In this document: piece by piece, positions 34,138 to 43,375 of the stretch
How positions within the stretch are numbered: position 1 is the first letter of the stretch
How the letters are laid out: every line of letters begins with the position of its first letter
Assembly (NCBI RefSeq): GCF_014805825.1
Contig: NZ_CP061941.1
Location: 4,092,001 to 4,156,000 of the forward strand
Reading direction: 5' to 3'
From: Marinomonas algicola
GTDB lineage: Bacteria; Pseudomonadota; Gammaproteobacteria; Pseudomonadales; Marinomonadaceae
Length of the DNA stretch: 64,000 nt
The notes under the pieces: generated by a model
The model's database searches: none
Told to the model about the DNA's origin: nothing
Seen by the model: the letters and a program-made list of their open reading frames with translations, nothing else
Position numbers and translations under genes: made by a program

Positions 34138-36045
34138 ATGCCTCTACGAACAGTTTTTAGCCTGCAACATTTAGGTATTGGTGGACGGCTTTTTTTAGCC
34201 TTTTTCTTCATTTCATCCATTACCATTATTGCCAGTGCTCTCGCCACTAACACCTACTTACAACTCAGCGACAGACTGCAATTATTAAAACAACAAGATA
34301 TTCCAGGCCTCGATGCGGCCGCGCGCTTGAATGACAGAAGTCGCTTAATTGTCGCAACCGCCCCACTTTTAGTCACCAATGATGCGAATATTGTTCGCTT
34401 AAAAGCGATGAAAACCCTAAACGATGCCATTAAAGACATGGATTCTTTGATGAAAAGCTTGCCTGAATACAACCATTATTTCTTAGAACTCATTAGGCAA
34501 ATACAAAACAACCTTATTTTGTTAAATCAGAATGTTGAACGTCATGAAACGGCTCAATACAAAATTTCACAATTATCAAAACAAATTTTTCCAGCCTTTC
34601 AAGCGTTAATAAACCGTTTGAATACACTAGAAAGAACACAACCATTGGAAAAGGTAACCAACAGATTATATTACTTTGCAGGAATGCTCGAAAAAGTCGC
34701 TAATGACGCCACATTTAATGAGTTGGATTACACGTTTCTTCGTCTTGAATCTCTGGCTGAAGAAATACAAGATCAGCTGCCACTCTTAACACAGGTTCCT
34801 AAGTCACAAATTCGGTCTATTCAACTTTTATTAGCCGCCAGTTCTCGTGAAGGCGACTTATATAAACTCAAAAATGAAGAACTAGACCTTGTTTATCAGC
34901 AGGATTTTTTTCTAGAAAACAGCCAGCGTCATATTCAACAGTTAGCCGCTCAAATCATTCAATACACCAACACAACCAACACCAGCATTAGCGATTCCTT
35001 AGAAAGAGCCATCCAATCCATTAATCAAAGCACCCAAAGCATCTTACTTCTTTCACTGATTAGCCTTACGGTTGCTTGCGCTATTTCTTGGTTTTATGTA
35101 CGCCGGAATATCTTGCATCGTATTCGTGAATTGCAGCAAAACATGCGCGCTATTGCCAGCTCCCATTTAGACACTGAAATCCGCATCGTAGGGAACGATG
35201 AAGTGTCGTCCATGGCAAGAGACCTGCAGTACTTCCAACAAACCGCCATAGAAGTAGAGCGCACCAATCAAAAGCTGGCAACGGAGATAGAAGAAAGAGT
35301 GATGGCCGAAATGCAACTTAAAAATACGCAAACAGAGTTAATTCAAGCGGGCAAACTGGCGGCATTAGGACAACTGAGTGTTGGCATCACTCATGAAATA
35401 AATCAACCTCTAACGGCCATTGCCAGCCACTTGCATACAGTTGGGCGCTATTTAGACAGAGATGAGCCTGAGAATGCAAAAGTAAATATTATTAAAATTA
35501 CGTCTTTACTTGATAAAATAGCCAGGATTACCCGCCATTTAAAAGCCTTCGCTCGTGAAGCCGGGACCGAGTTATCTCCTGTTACTCTCGACCGTGTTAT
35601 TCAAGATTCTATTGAACTTATGTCGAGCCAAATCAATGACCAAAATTGTCACTTACATTACGACCGCCACAGTGTTCCTCATCTGTCCGAACTCAAAGTG
35701 TTGGCCGAACCGATTCGGTTGGAGCAAGTGTTGGTGAATCTCATTAGTAACGCAATTGACGCCATGTCCAGTACACTTTATAAACAAATCACAATTCGTG
35801 TTAGAGAAGAAGAAAAACATGTTTTCATTGACGTATCCGATACTGGAATAGGAATAGAAGCCGATAAAATTCGTCAAATTTTTGATCCCTTCTTCACTCA
35901 AAAAGAAGTGGGACAAGGCTTAGGTCTGGGCCTCTCTATTAGCTACAACATCATTCAAGACTTTCATGGTCACATCCAGACACGCTCAACCTTAGGGCAA
36001 GGCAGCTGTTTTCAACTTGTGTTACAAAAGGCAAACGATCTATGA
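34138..36045 (+). CDS. Sensor histidine kinase, DctB-like
   Basis: The protein is 635 residues. Membrane segments at about 16-38 and 302-322 enclose a mostly helical periplasmic sensor of about 260 residues. A HAMP linker follows, then the H-box GQLSVGITHEINQPL (His419), the N-box LVNLISNAIDAM, and G-boxes DTGIGI and GQGLGLGLS. The HEINQPL H-box and partner order are those of the DctB/NtrB-like group. It overlaps its regulator gene by ATGA. The genes after it suggest it senses a substrate of the PhnD-type importer. Confidence 0.92.
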   Translation: MPLRTVFSLQHLGIGGRLFLAFFFISSITIIASALATNTYLQLSDRLQLLKQQDIPGLDAAARLNDRSRLIVATAPLLVTNDANIVRLKAMKTLNDAIKDMDSLMKSLPEYNHYFLELIRQIQNNLILLNQNVERHETAQYKISQLSKQIFPAFQALINRLNTLERTQPLEKVTNRLYYFAGMLEKVANDATFNELDYTFLRLESLAEEIQDQLPLLTQVPKSQIRSIQLLLAASSREGDLYKLKNEELDLVYQQDFFLENSQRHIQQLAAQIIQYTNTTNTSISDSLERAIQSINQSTQSILLLSLISLTVACAISWFYVRRNILHRIRELQQNMRAIASSHLDTEIRIVGNDEVSSMARDLQYFQQTAIEVERTNQKLATEIEERVMAEMQLKNTQTELIQAGKLAALGQLSVGITHEINQPLTAIASHLHTVGRYLDRDEPENAKVNIIKITSLLDKIARITRHLKAFAREAGTELSPVTLDRVIQDSIELMSSQINDQNCHLHYDRHSVPHLSELKVLAEPIRLEQVLVNLISNAIDAMSSTLYKQITIRVREEEKHVFIDVSDTGIGIEADKIRQIFDPFFTQKEVGQGLGLGLSISYNIIQDFHGHIQTRSTLGQGSCFQLVLQKANDL

Positions 36046-37391
36046 ACAATGGTATTAGCGTAATGATCATTGATGATGATGAGTCTATTTTAGACGCATT
36101 AACCGAAATGTTGGAATTAGAAGGCTTTCAGGTAAACACCTTCCAACAAGCAGACAAAGCATTATCGTCATTAAGTAAAAAGAGCCCCGTCATTATTCTA
36201 AGCGACGTTAAAATGCCGAAAATGGATGGCTTAAGTTTCTTATCACGAGTGCAATTTCTGGATAAAAGCTTACCGGTTCTTTTAATGAGTGGTCATGGAG
36301 ACATCCCCATGGCGCTCGAAGCCATAAAGTGTGGTGCCTACGATTTTATTGAAAAACCCTTACAACCCTCGCATCTGATCAGCCAGTTGCAACGAGCCAT
36401 GGAAAAACGTGCATTGGTTTTAGAAAATCGAAGGCTCAAAGAAAACCTCGCGCAGCAAACGGATTTAGACAGCTTTATTATTGGAGAATCGGCGGCGATT
36501 AAAAGCATCCGTCAACATGTTTTAACCTTAGCTAAGGCCAATATTGACACCATCATCTATGGAGAAACAGGGTGTGGTAAAGACGTTGTCGCGAGAGCAT
36601 TGCATCTATACAGTGACCGTAAAAAAGGCCGATTCATCGCTATTAACTGTGGTGGCATCAGTGAAAGCTTAATTGAGAGTGAACTGTTTGGTCATGAAGC
36701 CGGCTCCTTTACTGGCGCCAGTAAACGTCATATAGGTAAGATCGAAGCGGCCAACGGAGGAACCTTGTTTCTAGACGAAATAGAAACCATGCCAATGCAC
36801 GTTCAGATAAAATTATTACGCGTACTGCAAGATAGGACCATTGAGCGTGTCGGCAGTACAACGCCCATACAAGTTGAGCTTACCGTTATTGCTGCGAGCA
36901 AAGAGGATCTGGAGCAGCTGGGTGAAGAAGGTAAGTTTCGTAAAGATCTTTTCTATCGACTCAATGTGGCGAGCCTCATTATTCCACCGCTCAAAGACAG
37001 GCCCGAAGACATCTTACCATTGTTCCATCATTATTCTCGAAAAGCGTCTGAGCACTATGATAGGCCGCTACCCACTTTGAGCCAAGATTACGTAAACCAC
37101 CTATTACAACATCCATGGCCTGGTAATGTTCGAGAGCTAAAAAATGCGGTAGATCGATTCGTACTTGGCATTACCGAATCCTCTTTAAGCTTACTAAAGC
37201 AAGACACTGACTCAAATGGCAGTTACGAAGAGCGGATGGAGCAATTTGAACGCAAAATCATTGAAGAAGGCTTGAGACATTCTGACGGACAACTCAATCA
37301 AGCCGCAGAATTGCTCGATTTATCTCGTAAAACCCTATACAGAAAAATGAAAAAGTACCACTTAGATAAGCAACAGTTTAAAAGCAATTGA
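36042..37391 (+). CDS. Sigma-54-dependent response regulator, DctD-like
   Basis: The protein is 449 residues: receiver domain (phospho-acceptor Asp55 in IILSDVKMP), AAA+ domain with Walker A GETGCGKD (174-181) and Walker B GGTLFLDEI, and a Fis-type helix-turn-helix at the C-terminus (QLNQAAELLDLSRKTLYRKM). The sigma-54 contact loop is GSFTGA (221-226) instead of GAFTGA. A sigma-54-type promoter at 37507-37524 ahead of the importer is its obvious target. Confidence 0.93.
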   Translation: MNNGISVMIIDDDESILDALTEMLELEGFQVNTFQQADKALSSLSKKSPVIILSDVKMPKMDGLSFLSRVQFLDKSLPVLLMSGHGDIPMALEAIKCGAYDFIEKPLQPSHLISQLQRAMEKRALVLENRRLKENLAQQTDLDSFIIGESAAIKSIRQHVLTLAKANIDTIIYGETGCGKDVVARALHLYSDRKKGRFIAINCGGISESLIESELFGHEAGSFTGASKRHIGKIEAANGGTLFLDEIETMPMHVQIKLLRVLQDRTIERVGSTTPIQVELTVIAASKEDLEQLGEEGKFRKDLFYRLNVASLIIPPLKDRPEDILPLFHHYSRKASEHYDRPLPTLSQDYVNHLLQHPWPGNVRELKNAVDRFVLGITESSLSLLKQDTDSNGSYEERMEQFERKIIEEGLRHSDGQLNQAAELLDLSRKTLYRKMKKYHLDKQQFKSN

Positions 37392-37506
37392 CTATATGGA
37401 CAAAAGTGACCCTTTTCTTATTTTAGACGGGACCAATAAGTCCAACATAGCGTTTATTTTTCCAAGAAAAAATACTAACCATATGTTTTATATTGTTTTT
37501 TTAGAG

Positions 37507-37524
37507 TTGGTATCTGTTTTGCTT
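37507..37524 (+). promoter_or_regulatory. Sigma-54 type -24/-12 promoter ahead of the PhnD-type importer
   Basis: TTGGTATCTGTTTTGCTT has GG (37509-37510) and GC (37521-37522) exactly ten bases apart and a TTTTGC -12 box. A small dyad GGAC-N6-GTCC near 37430-37443 could be an activator site. The predicted start near 37534 leaves about 88 bases before the ATG. Confidence 0.75.
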
Positions 37525-37622
37525 TATTAAGAGTAGACCTACAAAAATGTAAGGCGAGCTCATCTCCAACTGGAAATACCCAGTAGGTGATAATAATAAA
37601 AATAGATATTGAGGAAAAATAG

Positions 37623-38663
37623 ATGCCTAATAAATTGCTAAATAAGCTACTTTTCACCAGCTCCGTTCTAATGAGTGCCACTGTGATCCAAGCGGCCGAT
37701 TGTGAAAATCGCGGAGTGCTAGATGAAAAATTTTGCGATGAAAACTACGATCTAGTCGCCGACACACCAAAAGACCAAAGCAAATGGCGTGACCCCAGCA
37801 CCCTAGTCTTTACTTACACACCAGTAGAAGATCCAGCGGTTTACAAGGACGCCTTCAGTGATTTCCAAAAATACTTAAGCGAAGCCACCGGTAAAAAAGT
37901 CGTTTACTACACGGTACATTCCAATGCCGCTGAGGTTGAAGCTTTACGTTCTGGCCGTTTGCATATTGCGGGCTTTTCAACAGGGCCTACAGGATACGCT
38001 GTAAACTTAGGCGGTTTGGTACCGATTGCCGTCAAAGGGACGGCCGACTCTTTCCAAGGCTACAATCTTATCACTATTGCACGTGCTGACAGCTCTATTT
38101 ATAAAATGGACGACTTGAAAGGCAAAGTCATTGCTCACACTTCGGCCTCATCAAACTCAGGTAACTTAGCACCGCGTGCACTTTTCCCAGCATTGGGTAT
38201 CACCCCTGATGAAGACTATAAAGTAAAATATTCCGGCAAACACGACCAGTCTATTATGGGGGTATTATCGGGTGACTATGATGCCGCGCCAGTTGCATCA
38301 GATGTGTATAAACGTATGGTTTCAGCGGGGCGTATAAATGAAGCTGACTTCCGCACTATTTACACCAGTCCTCGTTTCCCAACATCCTCATTTGGTTATG
38401 CTCACGATTTACACCCTGACCTAGTGGCTAAAATCAAACAGGCATTTACTGATTTTCGCTTCCCAGAAGAAATGCAAAAAACCTTTGGTGGCGCAGATCG
38501 CTTCTATCCAGTGACTTACAAAGAAGATTGGAAAGTGATTCGTGATATCGCCCATGCATCTGGCACCGCCTACACAAAAACGGGTCTGAAACGCTTAGCT
38601 GAAGCCGATGCCGCTAAGGCCGCTAAAAAGCGCGCCAAAGCGGAAGCTGAGAATAAAGGCTAG
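37623..38663 (+). CDS. phnD: PhnD-type periplasmic binding protein of an ABC importer
   Basis: The protein is 346 residues. The signal peptide ends in VIQAA (about residue 24). An N-terminal Cys pair (ADCENRGVLDEKFC) is followed by the PhnD fold: LVFTYTPVEDPAVYKDAFSDFQKYL, SGRLHIAGFSTGPTGYAVN, LKGKVIAHTSASSNSGNLAPRALF and SGKHDQSIMGVLSGDYDAAPVASDVY. The tail is highly basic (DAAKAAKKRAKAEAENKG). Relatives bind phosphonates, phosphite or related anions. No phosphonate lyase or hydrolase is in the window, so the ligand is open. Confidence 0.88.
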   Translation: MPNKLLNKLLFTSSVLMSATVIQAADCENRGVLDEKFCDENYDLVADTPKDQSKWRDPSTLVFTYTPVEDPAVYKDAFSDFQKYLSEATGKKVVYYTVHSNAAEVEALRSGRLHIAGFSTGPTGYAVNLGGLVPIAVKGTADSFQGYNLITIARADSSIYKMDDLKGKVIAHTSASSNSGNLAPRALFPALGITPDEDYKVKYSGKHDQSIMGVLSGDYDAAPVASDVYKRMVSAGRINEADFRTIYTSPRFPTSSFGYAHDLHPDLVAKIKQAFTDFRFPEEMQKTFGGADRFYPVTYKEDWKVIRDIAHASGTAYTKTGLKRLAEADAAKAAKKRAKAEAENKG

Positions 38664-38705
38664 CACCTCAAAAACCATTCATTACTTTGTTTGAAATAAC
38701 AGCGT

Positions 38706-38730
38706 TGCGATCTACAGACCATAGATCGCA
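38706..38730 (+). repeat. Hairpin after the PhnD-type gene
   Basis: TGCGATCT and AGATCGCA pair around a 9-base loop between the binding-protein and ATPase genes, a usual place for mRNA-stabilising or attenuating stems. Confidence 0.6.
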
Positions 38731-38760
38731 GGGCTACCCTTTGCTTGTAGGAAACAGATT

Positions 38761-39546
38761 ATGCCCTCACAAAATGCCGCACGAACACGCCAAAGCCTCC
38801 TAGAAATAAAAGGATTAAAAAAAGAATACACGGCTGGCAACCCTATTCTCAAGGGAATCGATATCACCATCAATGAACCCGGTATTATCGCCATTATCGG
38901 TCCTTCTGGAACAGGGAAAAGTACATTGTTACGCTGTATCAATCGCTTAATTGACCCAACCGCTGGGCAGATTCTCTTTAATGAGTCAGACCTGTGCCAA
39001 GTGAAAGGCAACCAACTCAGAAAGCTTCGCCGACAAGTGGGCATGGTCTTTCAAGAATACAATTTAGTCGAACGCTTGAGTGTGATTGAGAATGTGCTCA
39101 CGGGGCGTTTAGGTTACCTGTCTGCATGGCAAGCTTGGCGTCGTAACTTTAGCCAAGACAACATCAATACGGCATTCTCCTTACTCGATGCGGTAGGCCT
39201 CAGTGAACACGCGACAAAACGAGCCGACAGTTTATCTGGTGGCCAACGTCAACGTGTTGGTATTGCTCGAGCCGTTATGCAAGACCCGAAAATCTTGCTC
39301 GCCGATGAACCCACCTCTTCTCTCGATCCAAAAACGGCGGTTGAGATAATGGAGCTGCTAGAACGATTTTCTGCAGAAAAAAACATTCCTGCCTTGGTCA
39401 ATATTCATGATGTAAAACTGGCAAGTCGTTTTGCAAAACGTATGATTGGTATGAGTAATGGCGTCGTTGTGTATGACGGTCCTCCTGAAGGCATAACGGA
39501 TGATCACCTGAAAACCATTTATGGAGGTGAGTCATGGCTGGTATAG
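38761..39546 (+). CDS. phnC: PhnC-type ABC transporter ATPase
   Basis: The 261-residue protein has Walker A GPSGTGKST, Q-loop VFQEYNLVERLS, signature LSGGQRQRVGIARA, Walker B ILLADEPTSSLDP and a switch His in VNIHDVKLA. The VNIHDV in place of the usual VTHD and the GRLGYLSAWQAWRRNFS insertion are typical of PhnC. It energises uptake with the two PhnE-type permeases, and overlaps the next gene by 13 bases. Confidence 0.92.
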   Translation: MPSQNAARTRQSLLEIKGLKKEYTAGNPILKGIDITINEPGIIAIIGPSGTGKSTLLRCINRLIDPTAGQILFNESDLCQVKGNQLRKLRRQVGMVFQEYNLVERLSVIENVLTGRLGYLSAWQAWRRNFSQDNINTAFSLLDAVGLSEHATKRADSLSGGQRQRVGIARAVMQDPKILLADEPTSSLDPKTAVEIMELLERFSAEKNIPALVNIHDVKLASRFAKRMIGMSNGVVVYDGPPEGITDDHLKTIYGGESWLV

Positions 39547-40328
39547 AATCCACAAAAAACCATGAGAACCCGTTTAAGTTTAATTGGATCTCCGCTGGCA
39601 TCTGGGTATTAATCCTTGGCTATATCCTCTACTCGTTTCATGCGATGGGCTTAACATGGGGCCGCTTTTACGAAGGTCTAGGCCATGCGGAAAAACTCAT
39701 GGGGCGTATGTTCCCACCCAATTTTGAGCGTTGGGAATTGCTCTTAAGTGGGCTTGCCGAGAGTTTAGAGATTGCGGTGATCGCCAGTTTTGTCGGTATC
39801 GTTTTATCTTTATTTTTAGGTTTGTTTGCCGCCAGGAACCTCATGCCAAATTGGATCAGTATTCCGATCAGAGGTTTGATTGCCCTATGCCGTACTTTCC
39901 ACCCGGTTATTATTGCCATTTTATTTGTTAAGAGTGTTGGCTTTGGCGCTTTAGCGGGCATTTTAACCCTAATCGTTGCTTCTATAGGATTCATCGCCAA
40001 ACTCTTTGCGGAAGCCATTGAGGAAATCTCTCTGAAGCAAATTGAAGCCATTCGGGCCACTGGTGCTGGGTTTGTCAGTGTGATTGTTTTTTCGGTAATG
40101 CCCCAAGTGTTTTCCCGCTTCATTGGCTTCTCTGTCTATCAATTAGACTCTAATCTTAGGAACTCTACTATGGTCGGTATCGTTGGCGCTGGCGGTCTTG
40201 GCGGTACGTTATTTTCGGCGTTCCAACGCTTTGATTATGACTTTGTCGCCGCCATTCTAATCACCATCATTTCGATCATTATGATAGGTGAATACCTTTC
40301 TAATATCGTCCGACGTATTTTTAAATAA
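39534..40328 (+). CDS. phnE: PhnE-type ABC permease 1
   Basis: This 264-residue inner-membrane protein has about six hydrophobic segments. The EAA coupling loop is AEAIEEISLKQIEAIRATGAGFVSVIVFSVMPQ. Its ATG lies inside the end of phnC. It is one of two different PhnE-like subunits, suggesting a heterodimeric channel. Confidence 0.9.
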   Translation: MAGIESTKNHENPFKFNWISAGIWVLILGYILYSFHAMGLTWGRFYEGLGHAEKLMGRMFPPNFERWELLLSGLAESLEIAVIASFVGIVLSLFLGLFAARNLMPNWISIPIRGLIALCRTFHPVIIAILFVKSVGFGALAGILTLIVASIGFIAKLFAEAIEEISLKQIEAIRATGAGFVSVIVFSVMPQVFSRFIGFSVYQLDSNLRNSTMVGIVGAGGLGGTLFSAFQRFDYDFVAAILITIISIIMIGEYLSNIVRRIFK

Positions 40329-40349
40329 CCAGGTCTAGGAGCATTTGTA

Positions 40350-41147
40350 ATGACTACAATAGATCACCATTGGCAACGTTTTACTTTGAAGCAAAAACTG
40401 GCTCGCTATGCCGTTTACCTTGTACTGATTATGGCCATGTTGCAATCCATTCAGTCCGTTGAGGTCATCCCAGAGTTTTTCTATGATGCACCAGAGCAAA
40501 TGGCCGATATGTTTAATCGCATGTGGCCCATCGATTTTGCGTATTACCCTGTAAGCGTTCACGATGCCATGATAGAAACGCTGAATATTGCTACCTTAGG
40601 CACATTATTTACCTTAATTTTTGCTGTACCATTGGCTCTATTAAGCTCGAATAATATTTGCTCATCTCGCTGGGGCCATTGGATTGCACGCTTTTTCTTA
40701 GTGTCGTCTCGTTCGGTAAACTCTCTTGTATGGGCTTTGCTCTTTGTGTCTATATTTGGCCCCGGTGTCATTGCTGGTGTATTAGCCATTGCACTGCGCT
40801 CCGTTGGTTTTGTGGGTAAGCTGTTGGGGGAAGCCATCGATGAAGTTCACATGGGATCAATCGAAGCGTTAAAAGCAACAGGCGCCTCTTGGATGTCCAT
40901 TTTATTAAAAGGTTATTGGCCACAAGTGTTACCGGCCTTTTTTAGTATTATCTTGTTTCGTTGGGACATTAATGTACGCGAGTCAGCGGTGCTAGGATTG
41001 GTTGGTGCCGGTGGCATTGGCGTGGTACTGAGCGATTCCATGAATCTATTTGAGTGGCAGCGTGTTTCTATTGCCTTACTGTCTATCTTTGTCGTTGTCA
41101 TCATCGCCGAAATCGTTGTTGTGCAAATCCGAAAACGATTAATTTAA
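40350..41147 (+). CDS. phnE: PhnE-type ABC permease 2
   Basis: The 265-residue protein has a PhnE layout with the coupling loop GEAIDEVHMGSIEALKATGASWMSILLKGYWPQVLP. It starts 21 bases after permease 1 with AGGAG upstream. It is the last gene of the four-gene importer operon. Confidence 0.9.
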   Translation: MTTIDHHWQRFTLKQKLARYAVYLVLIMAMLQSIQSVEVIPEFFYDAPEQMADMFNRMWPIDFAYYPVSVHDAMIETLNIATLGTLFTLIFAVPLALLSSNNICSSRWGHWIARFFLVSSRSVNSLVWALLFVSIFGPGVIAGVLAIALRSVGFVGKLLGEAIDEVHMGSIEALKATGASWMSILLKGYWPQVLPAFFSIILFRWDINVRESAVLGLVGAGGIGVVLSDSMNLFEWQRVSIALLSIFVVVIIAEIVVVQIRKRLI

Positions 41148-41231
41148 TTTTTATGGCGACAAAGCCACCCAACAGAAAGGCTATTTATCGACCCTAATAG
41201 CCTTTTCTATTTCATTTCCTTTCCTATCCAT

Positions 41232-41828
41232 TTAATGTGCGTTATCAATCCGGGATTGAGAGATCATACGCTCCCATGGTAACCAGGGTAAACCGGACTG
41301 CAACCCTGCAATCATCTGACTTTTTGTGGTTTGATGATAGCCATAGACTCGTATTCCAAAAATATGCATCATCAAACTGGTCGCTTTAATTTTAGCGTCT
41401 TCCATAGAATATTTTTTCCCAAGAAAGTGCGCATATACTGACTCAATGTCTCTTAAATGAGCGATAGCGTACGCTTGAAGATCTGGCGCACCGCTGAGCT
41501 CTAACTGGCTTTTAACAAGAAAACAGCTGCAATAATTTTGTTCAAAAGCATCATCAACAAACCCTAATAGAATAAGGCAGATGCTTTCTTCAAGAACATT
41601 GGCCTCCTCTAAACTGGACGTCACCCTCGCAATAGACTGCTGAGCGTAGTAATTCAGAGCTTCTTTAAATAAACCCTCTTTATTACCAAAAGCCAAATAA
41701 ACGCTCCCAGGTTTCAAGCCTGTTTTTTCAAAAATGACTTGCATCGATGTGGCGTTATACCCCAACCGCCAAAAGGCGTCTGAACTATTTTTTAACACTT
41801 GGTGCTTTTCAAATTGAGCTCTAGCCAT
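41232..41828 (-). CDS. TetR-family regulator
   Basis: The 198-residue protein has an N-terminal helix-turn-helix (FWRLGYNATSMQVIFEKTGLKPGSVYLAFGNKEGLFKEAL) and a helical C-terminal domain with Cys pair NYCSCFLVKSQ. The closeness to a peroxiredoxin gene and the Cys residues hint at an electrophile or redox sensor, like some NemR/AcuR-type regulators, but this is inference. It is divergent from the peroxiredoxin gene, with paired operators between. Confidence 0.9.
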   Translation of the reverse strand: MARAQFEKHQVLKNSSDAFWRLGYNATSMQVIFEKTGLKPGSVYLAFGNKEGLFKEALNYYAQQSIARVTSSLEEANVLEESICLILLGFVDDAFEQNYCSCFLVKSQLELSGAPDLQAYAIAHLRDIESVYAHFLGKKYSMEDAKIKATSLMMHIFGIRVYGYHQTTKSQMIAGLQSGLPWLPWERMISQSRIDNAH

Positions 41829-41910
41829 GCGCCTTCTTTTGCCTCATAAAAAATCATATTGTTTTAATGATGTAGGTAACTATAACGAGAATAGCAAAAA
41901 ACTACAATTT

Positions 41911-41951
41911 GATTGAATGAACGTTCAATACGTGATTGAATGAACGTTCAA
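41911..41951. promoter_or_regulatory. Two direct copies of a TetR operator
   Basis: GATTGAATGAACGTTCAA occurs at 41911-41928 and again at 41934-41951, each with the palindromic core TGAACGTTCA. The 23-base period is about two helical turns. It lies in the TetR/peroxiredoxin divergent gap. Confidence 0.85.
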
Positions 41952-41973
41952 ATTGATTATTAATAAGGGTTAA

Positions 41974-42624
41974 ATGATGTCATTACAGGAAAGCATTGCC
42001 GATTATAAAGAAGCTTTTAAACAAAAAGCGCCCGCAAATGTCCAAGAGCTAATGAAATTAGCCACTCAAACACTTGCCGATTCAGGTATAGAAAATAACG
42101 CCCCAAAAGTCTCTGAGCCATTACCAGCTTTCTCTCTTCCTAATCAGAATGGAGATGACGTCAGCCTTAATAAGTTGCTCGAAACAGGCCCAGTCATTAT
42201 TACTTTCTATCGTGGCGGCTGGTGCCCCTACTGCAACCTTGAACTGCAGGCTTACCAAAAGGAACTCGCTAATATCAAAGCTCAAGGCGCCACCCTTGTG
42301 GCCATTACTCCTGAGCGGCCTGACTCATCGCTATCAACATCAGAGAAAAACAAACTTGAATTTGAAGTCTTATCTGATGTGAATTCAGAGTATGCTAAAC
42401 GCCTTGGGCTTGTGTTCTCATTACCGGAAGAATTGCGCTCTATTTACTTATCTTTTGGCATAAATGTAGAGCAGCATAATGGCGAAGGCCAGTTTGATTT
42501 ACCTTTAGCGGCTACCTTTGTTGTGGCGAAAGACGGTACGGTTGCCAGTGCCTTTGTGGATGCTGATTACACAGCGCGCCAAGAGCCAAGTGAACTGATT
42601 AATATACTTAAAGCGCTTAACTAG
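41974..42624 (+). CDS. Peroxiredoxin-like protein (AhpC/TSA family, CxxC type)
   Basis: The 216-residue protein has ~65 residues of leading helix, then the thioredoxin fold with FYRGGWCPYCNLELQAYQ, giving a CxxC active site. The later segments are LEFEVLSDVNSEYAKRLGLVF and LPLAATFVVAKDGTVASAFVDADYTAR. It probably reduces peroxides or quinones with a thiol donor. ATG at 41974 follows AAGGGT; it is the sole target candidate of the divergent TetR. Confidence 0.9.
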   Translation: MMSLQESIADYKEAFKQKAPANVQELMKLATQTLADSGIENNAPKVSEPLPAFSLPNQNGDDVSLNKLLETGPVIITFYRGGWCPYCNLELQAYQKELANIKAQGATLVAITPERPDSSLSTSEKNKLEFEVLSDVNSEYAKRLGLVFSLPEELRSIYLSFGINVEQHNGEGQFDLPLAATFVVAKDGTVASAFVDADYTARQEPSELINILKALN

Positions 42625-42664
42625 AAGGCGCTTTTGTCTCGACGATATTATCAGTAATAGGCAA

Positions 42665-42697
42665 ACAGCCACTCTCTCTTCACCAGAGAGTGGCTGT
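42665..42697 (+). terminator. Hairpin after the peroxiredoxin-like gene
   Basis: Perfect 13-base arms ACAGCCACTCTCT / AGAGAGTGGCTGT with a 7-base loop; there is no T-tract. Confidence 0.6.
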
Positions 42698-42784
42698 CAT
42701 GCTCTATAAAGCCTTTCAGTAACTTACTTTCCACCTGAAGCACTCATAGTTGACAGGGTTCCATTGCAAATAGGGGTTAATAAA

Positions 42785-42980
42785 TGTGCTCTAAATACCA
42801 TTAAAACTGCACATTCCATCCTTTTATTGAGTAAAGCATAATAAATGGCTTGGGAAGATGTAATAACAGCGGAAGTATCAATAGAAGGCTATTTTTTGTA
42901 CATCCCATCCCAGATAATCACCCCATAGAAACGCAATAGCGATTCACTATTATTCATTTAATCTGTTTTGGAGTGTCATT
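42785..42980 (+). promoter_or_regulatory. Conserved leader of exported-protein copy 5
   Basis: TGTGCTCTAAATACC, AAACTGCACATTCCATCC and ATAATCACCCCATAGAAACGC are kept although intervening sequence is largely different. Hairpin GAAACGC-AATA-GCGATTC lies at 42928-42945, with one central mismatch. The GGAAGCC/AAAGGCT pair of other copies is not preserved. Confidence 0.55.
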
Positions 42981-43265
42981 ATGAACACATTAACAAAAGC
43001 CACTATGGCTATATTAGCATCGTCCATTATTGCTACATCCGCTTTTTCGGCAAGCCATTCTGAGAATGATTCGACTCATGAAGTTTATCGAAACTACCTT
43101 TCAAGCGTAGAGGCCCTATCTAAAACACTTGATGAAAAAGGTATTCAGCATGATACGGATGTCGACCTAGAAGGCGCTGACACCTTCAGTAAAAAAGCCG
43201 ACATTTACAATAAAAAGTACGAGGAATTGCAAAACACCTTTAATGAAGCACACTTTGCCAACTGA
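42981..43265 (+). CDS. Small exported protein, most diverged copy 5
   Basis: The 94-residue protein has signal peptide MNTLTKATMAILASSIIATSAFS, then SHSENDSTHEVYRNYLSSVE, ALSKTLDEKGIQHDTDVDL and a KKYEELQNTFNEAHFAN end. Residues shared by all five paralogues are concentrated in YRN..SSVEALS.TLD.KGI, the GA.TF.KKA core and ELQ..FN..HFAN. No family-type terminator follows this copy. Function is unknown. Confidence 0.85.
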   Translation: MNTLTKATMAILASSIIATSAFSASHSENDSTHEVYRNYLSSVEALSKTLDEKGIQHDTDVDLEGADTFSKKADIYNKKYEELQNTFNEAHFAN

Positions 43266-43375
43266 ACTCGCCTTTAACACGTCTTGATGCGAATGCCGGT
43301 ATTACTGGTGCGCGTCACTAACGGCGCTATGACAAACATAACAATCGATTTTCATAAAGTGTTCGCACAGCCAGG

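Noticed and set aside
39668..40123. A 151-codon minus-strand frame opposite the first PhnE-type gene
   Set aside because: It is a mirror frame of a membrane-protein gene, without an RBS or recognisable motif.
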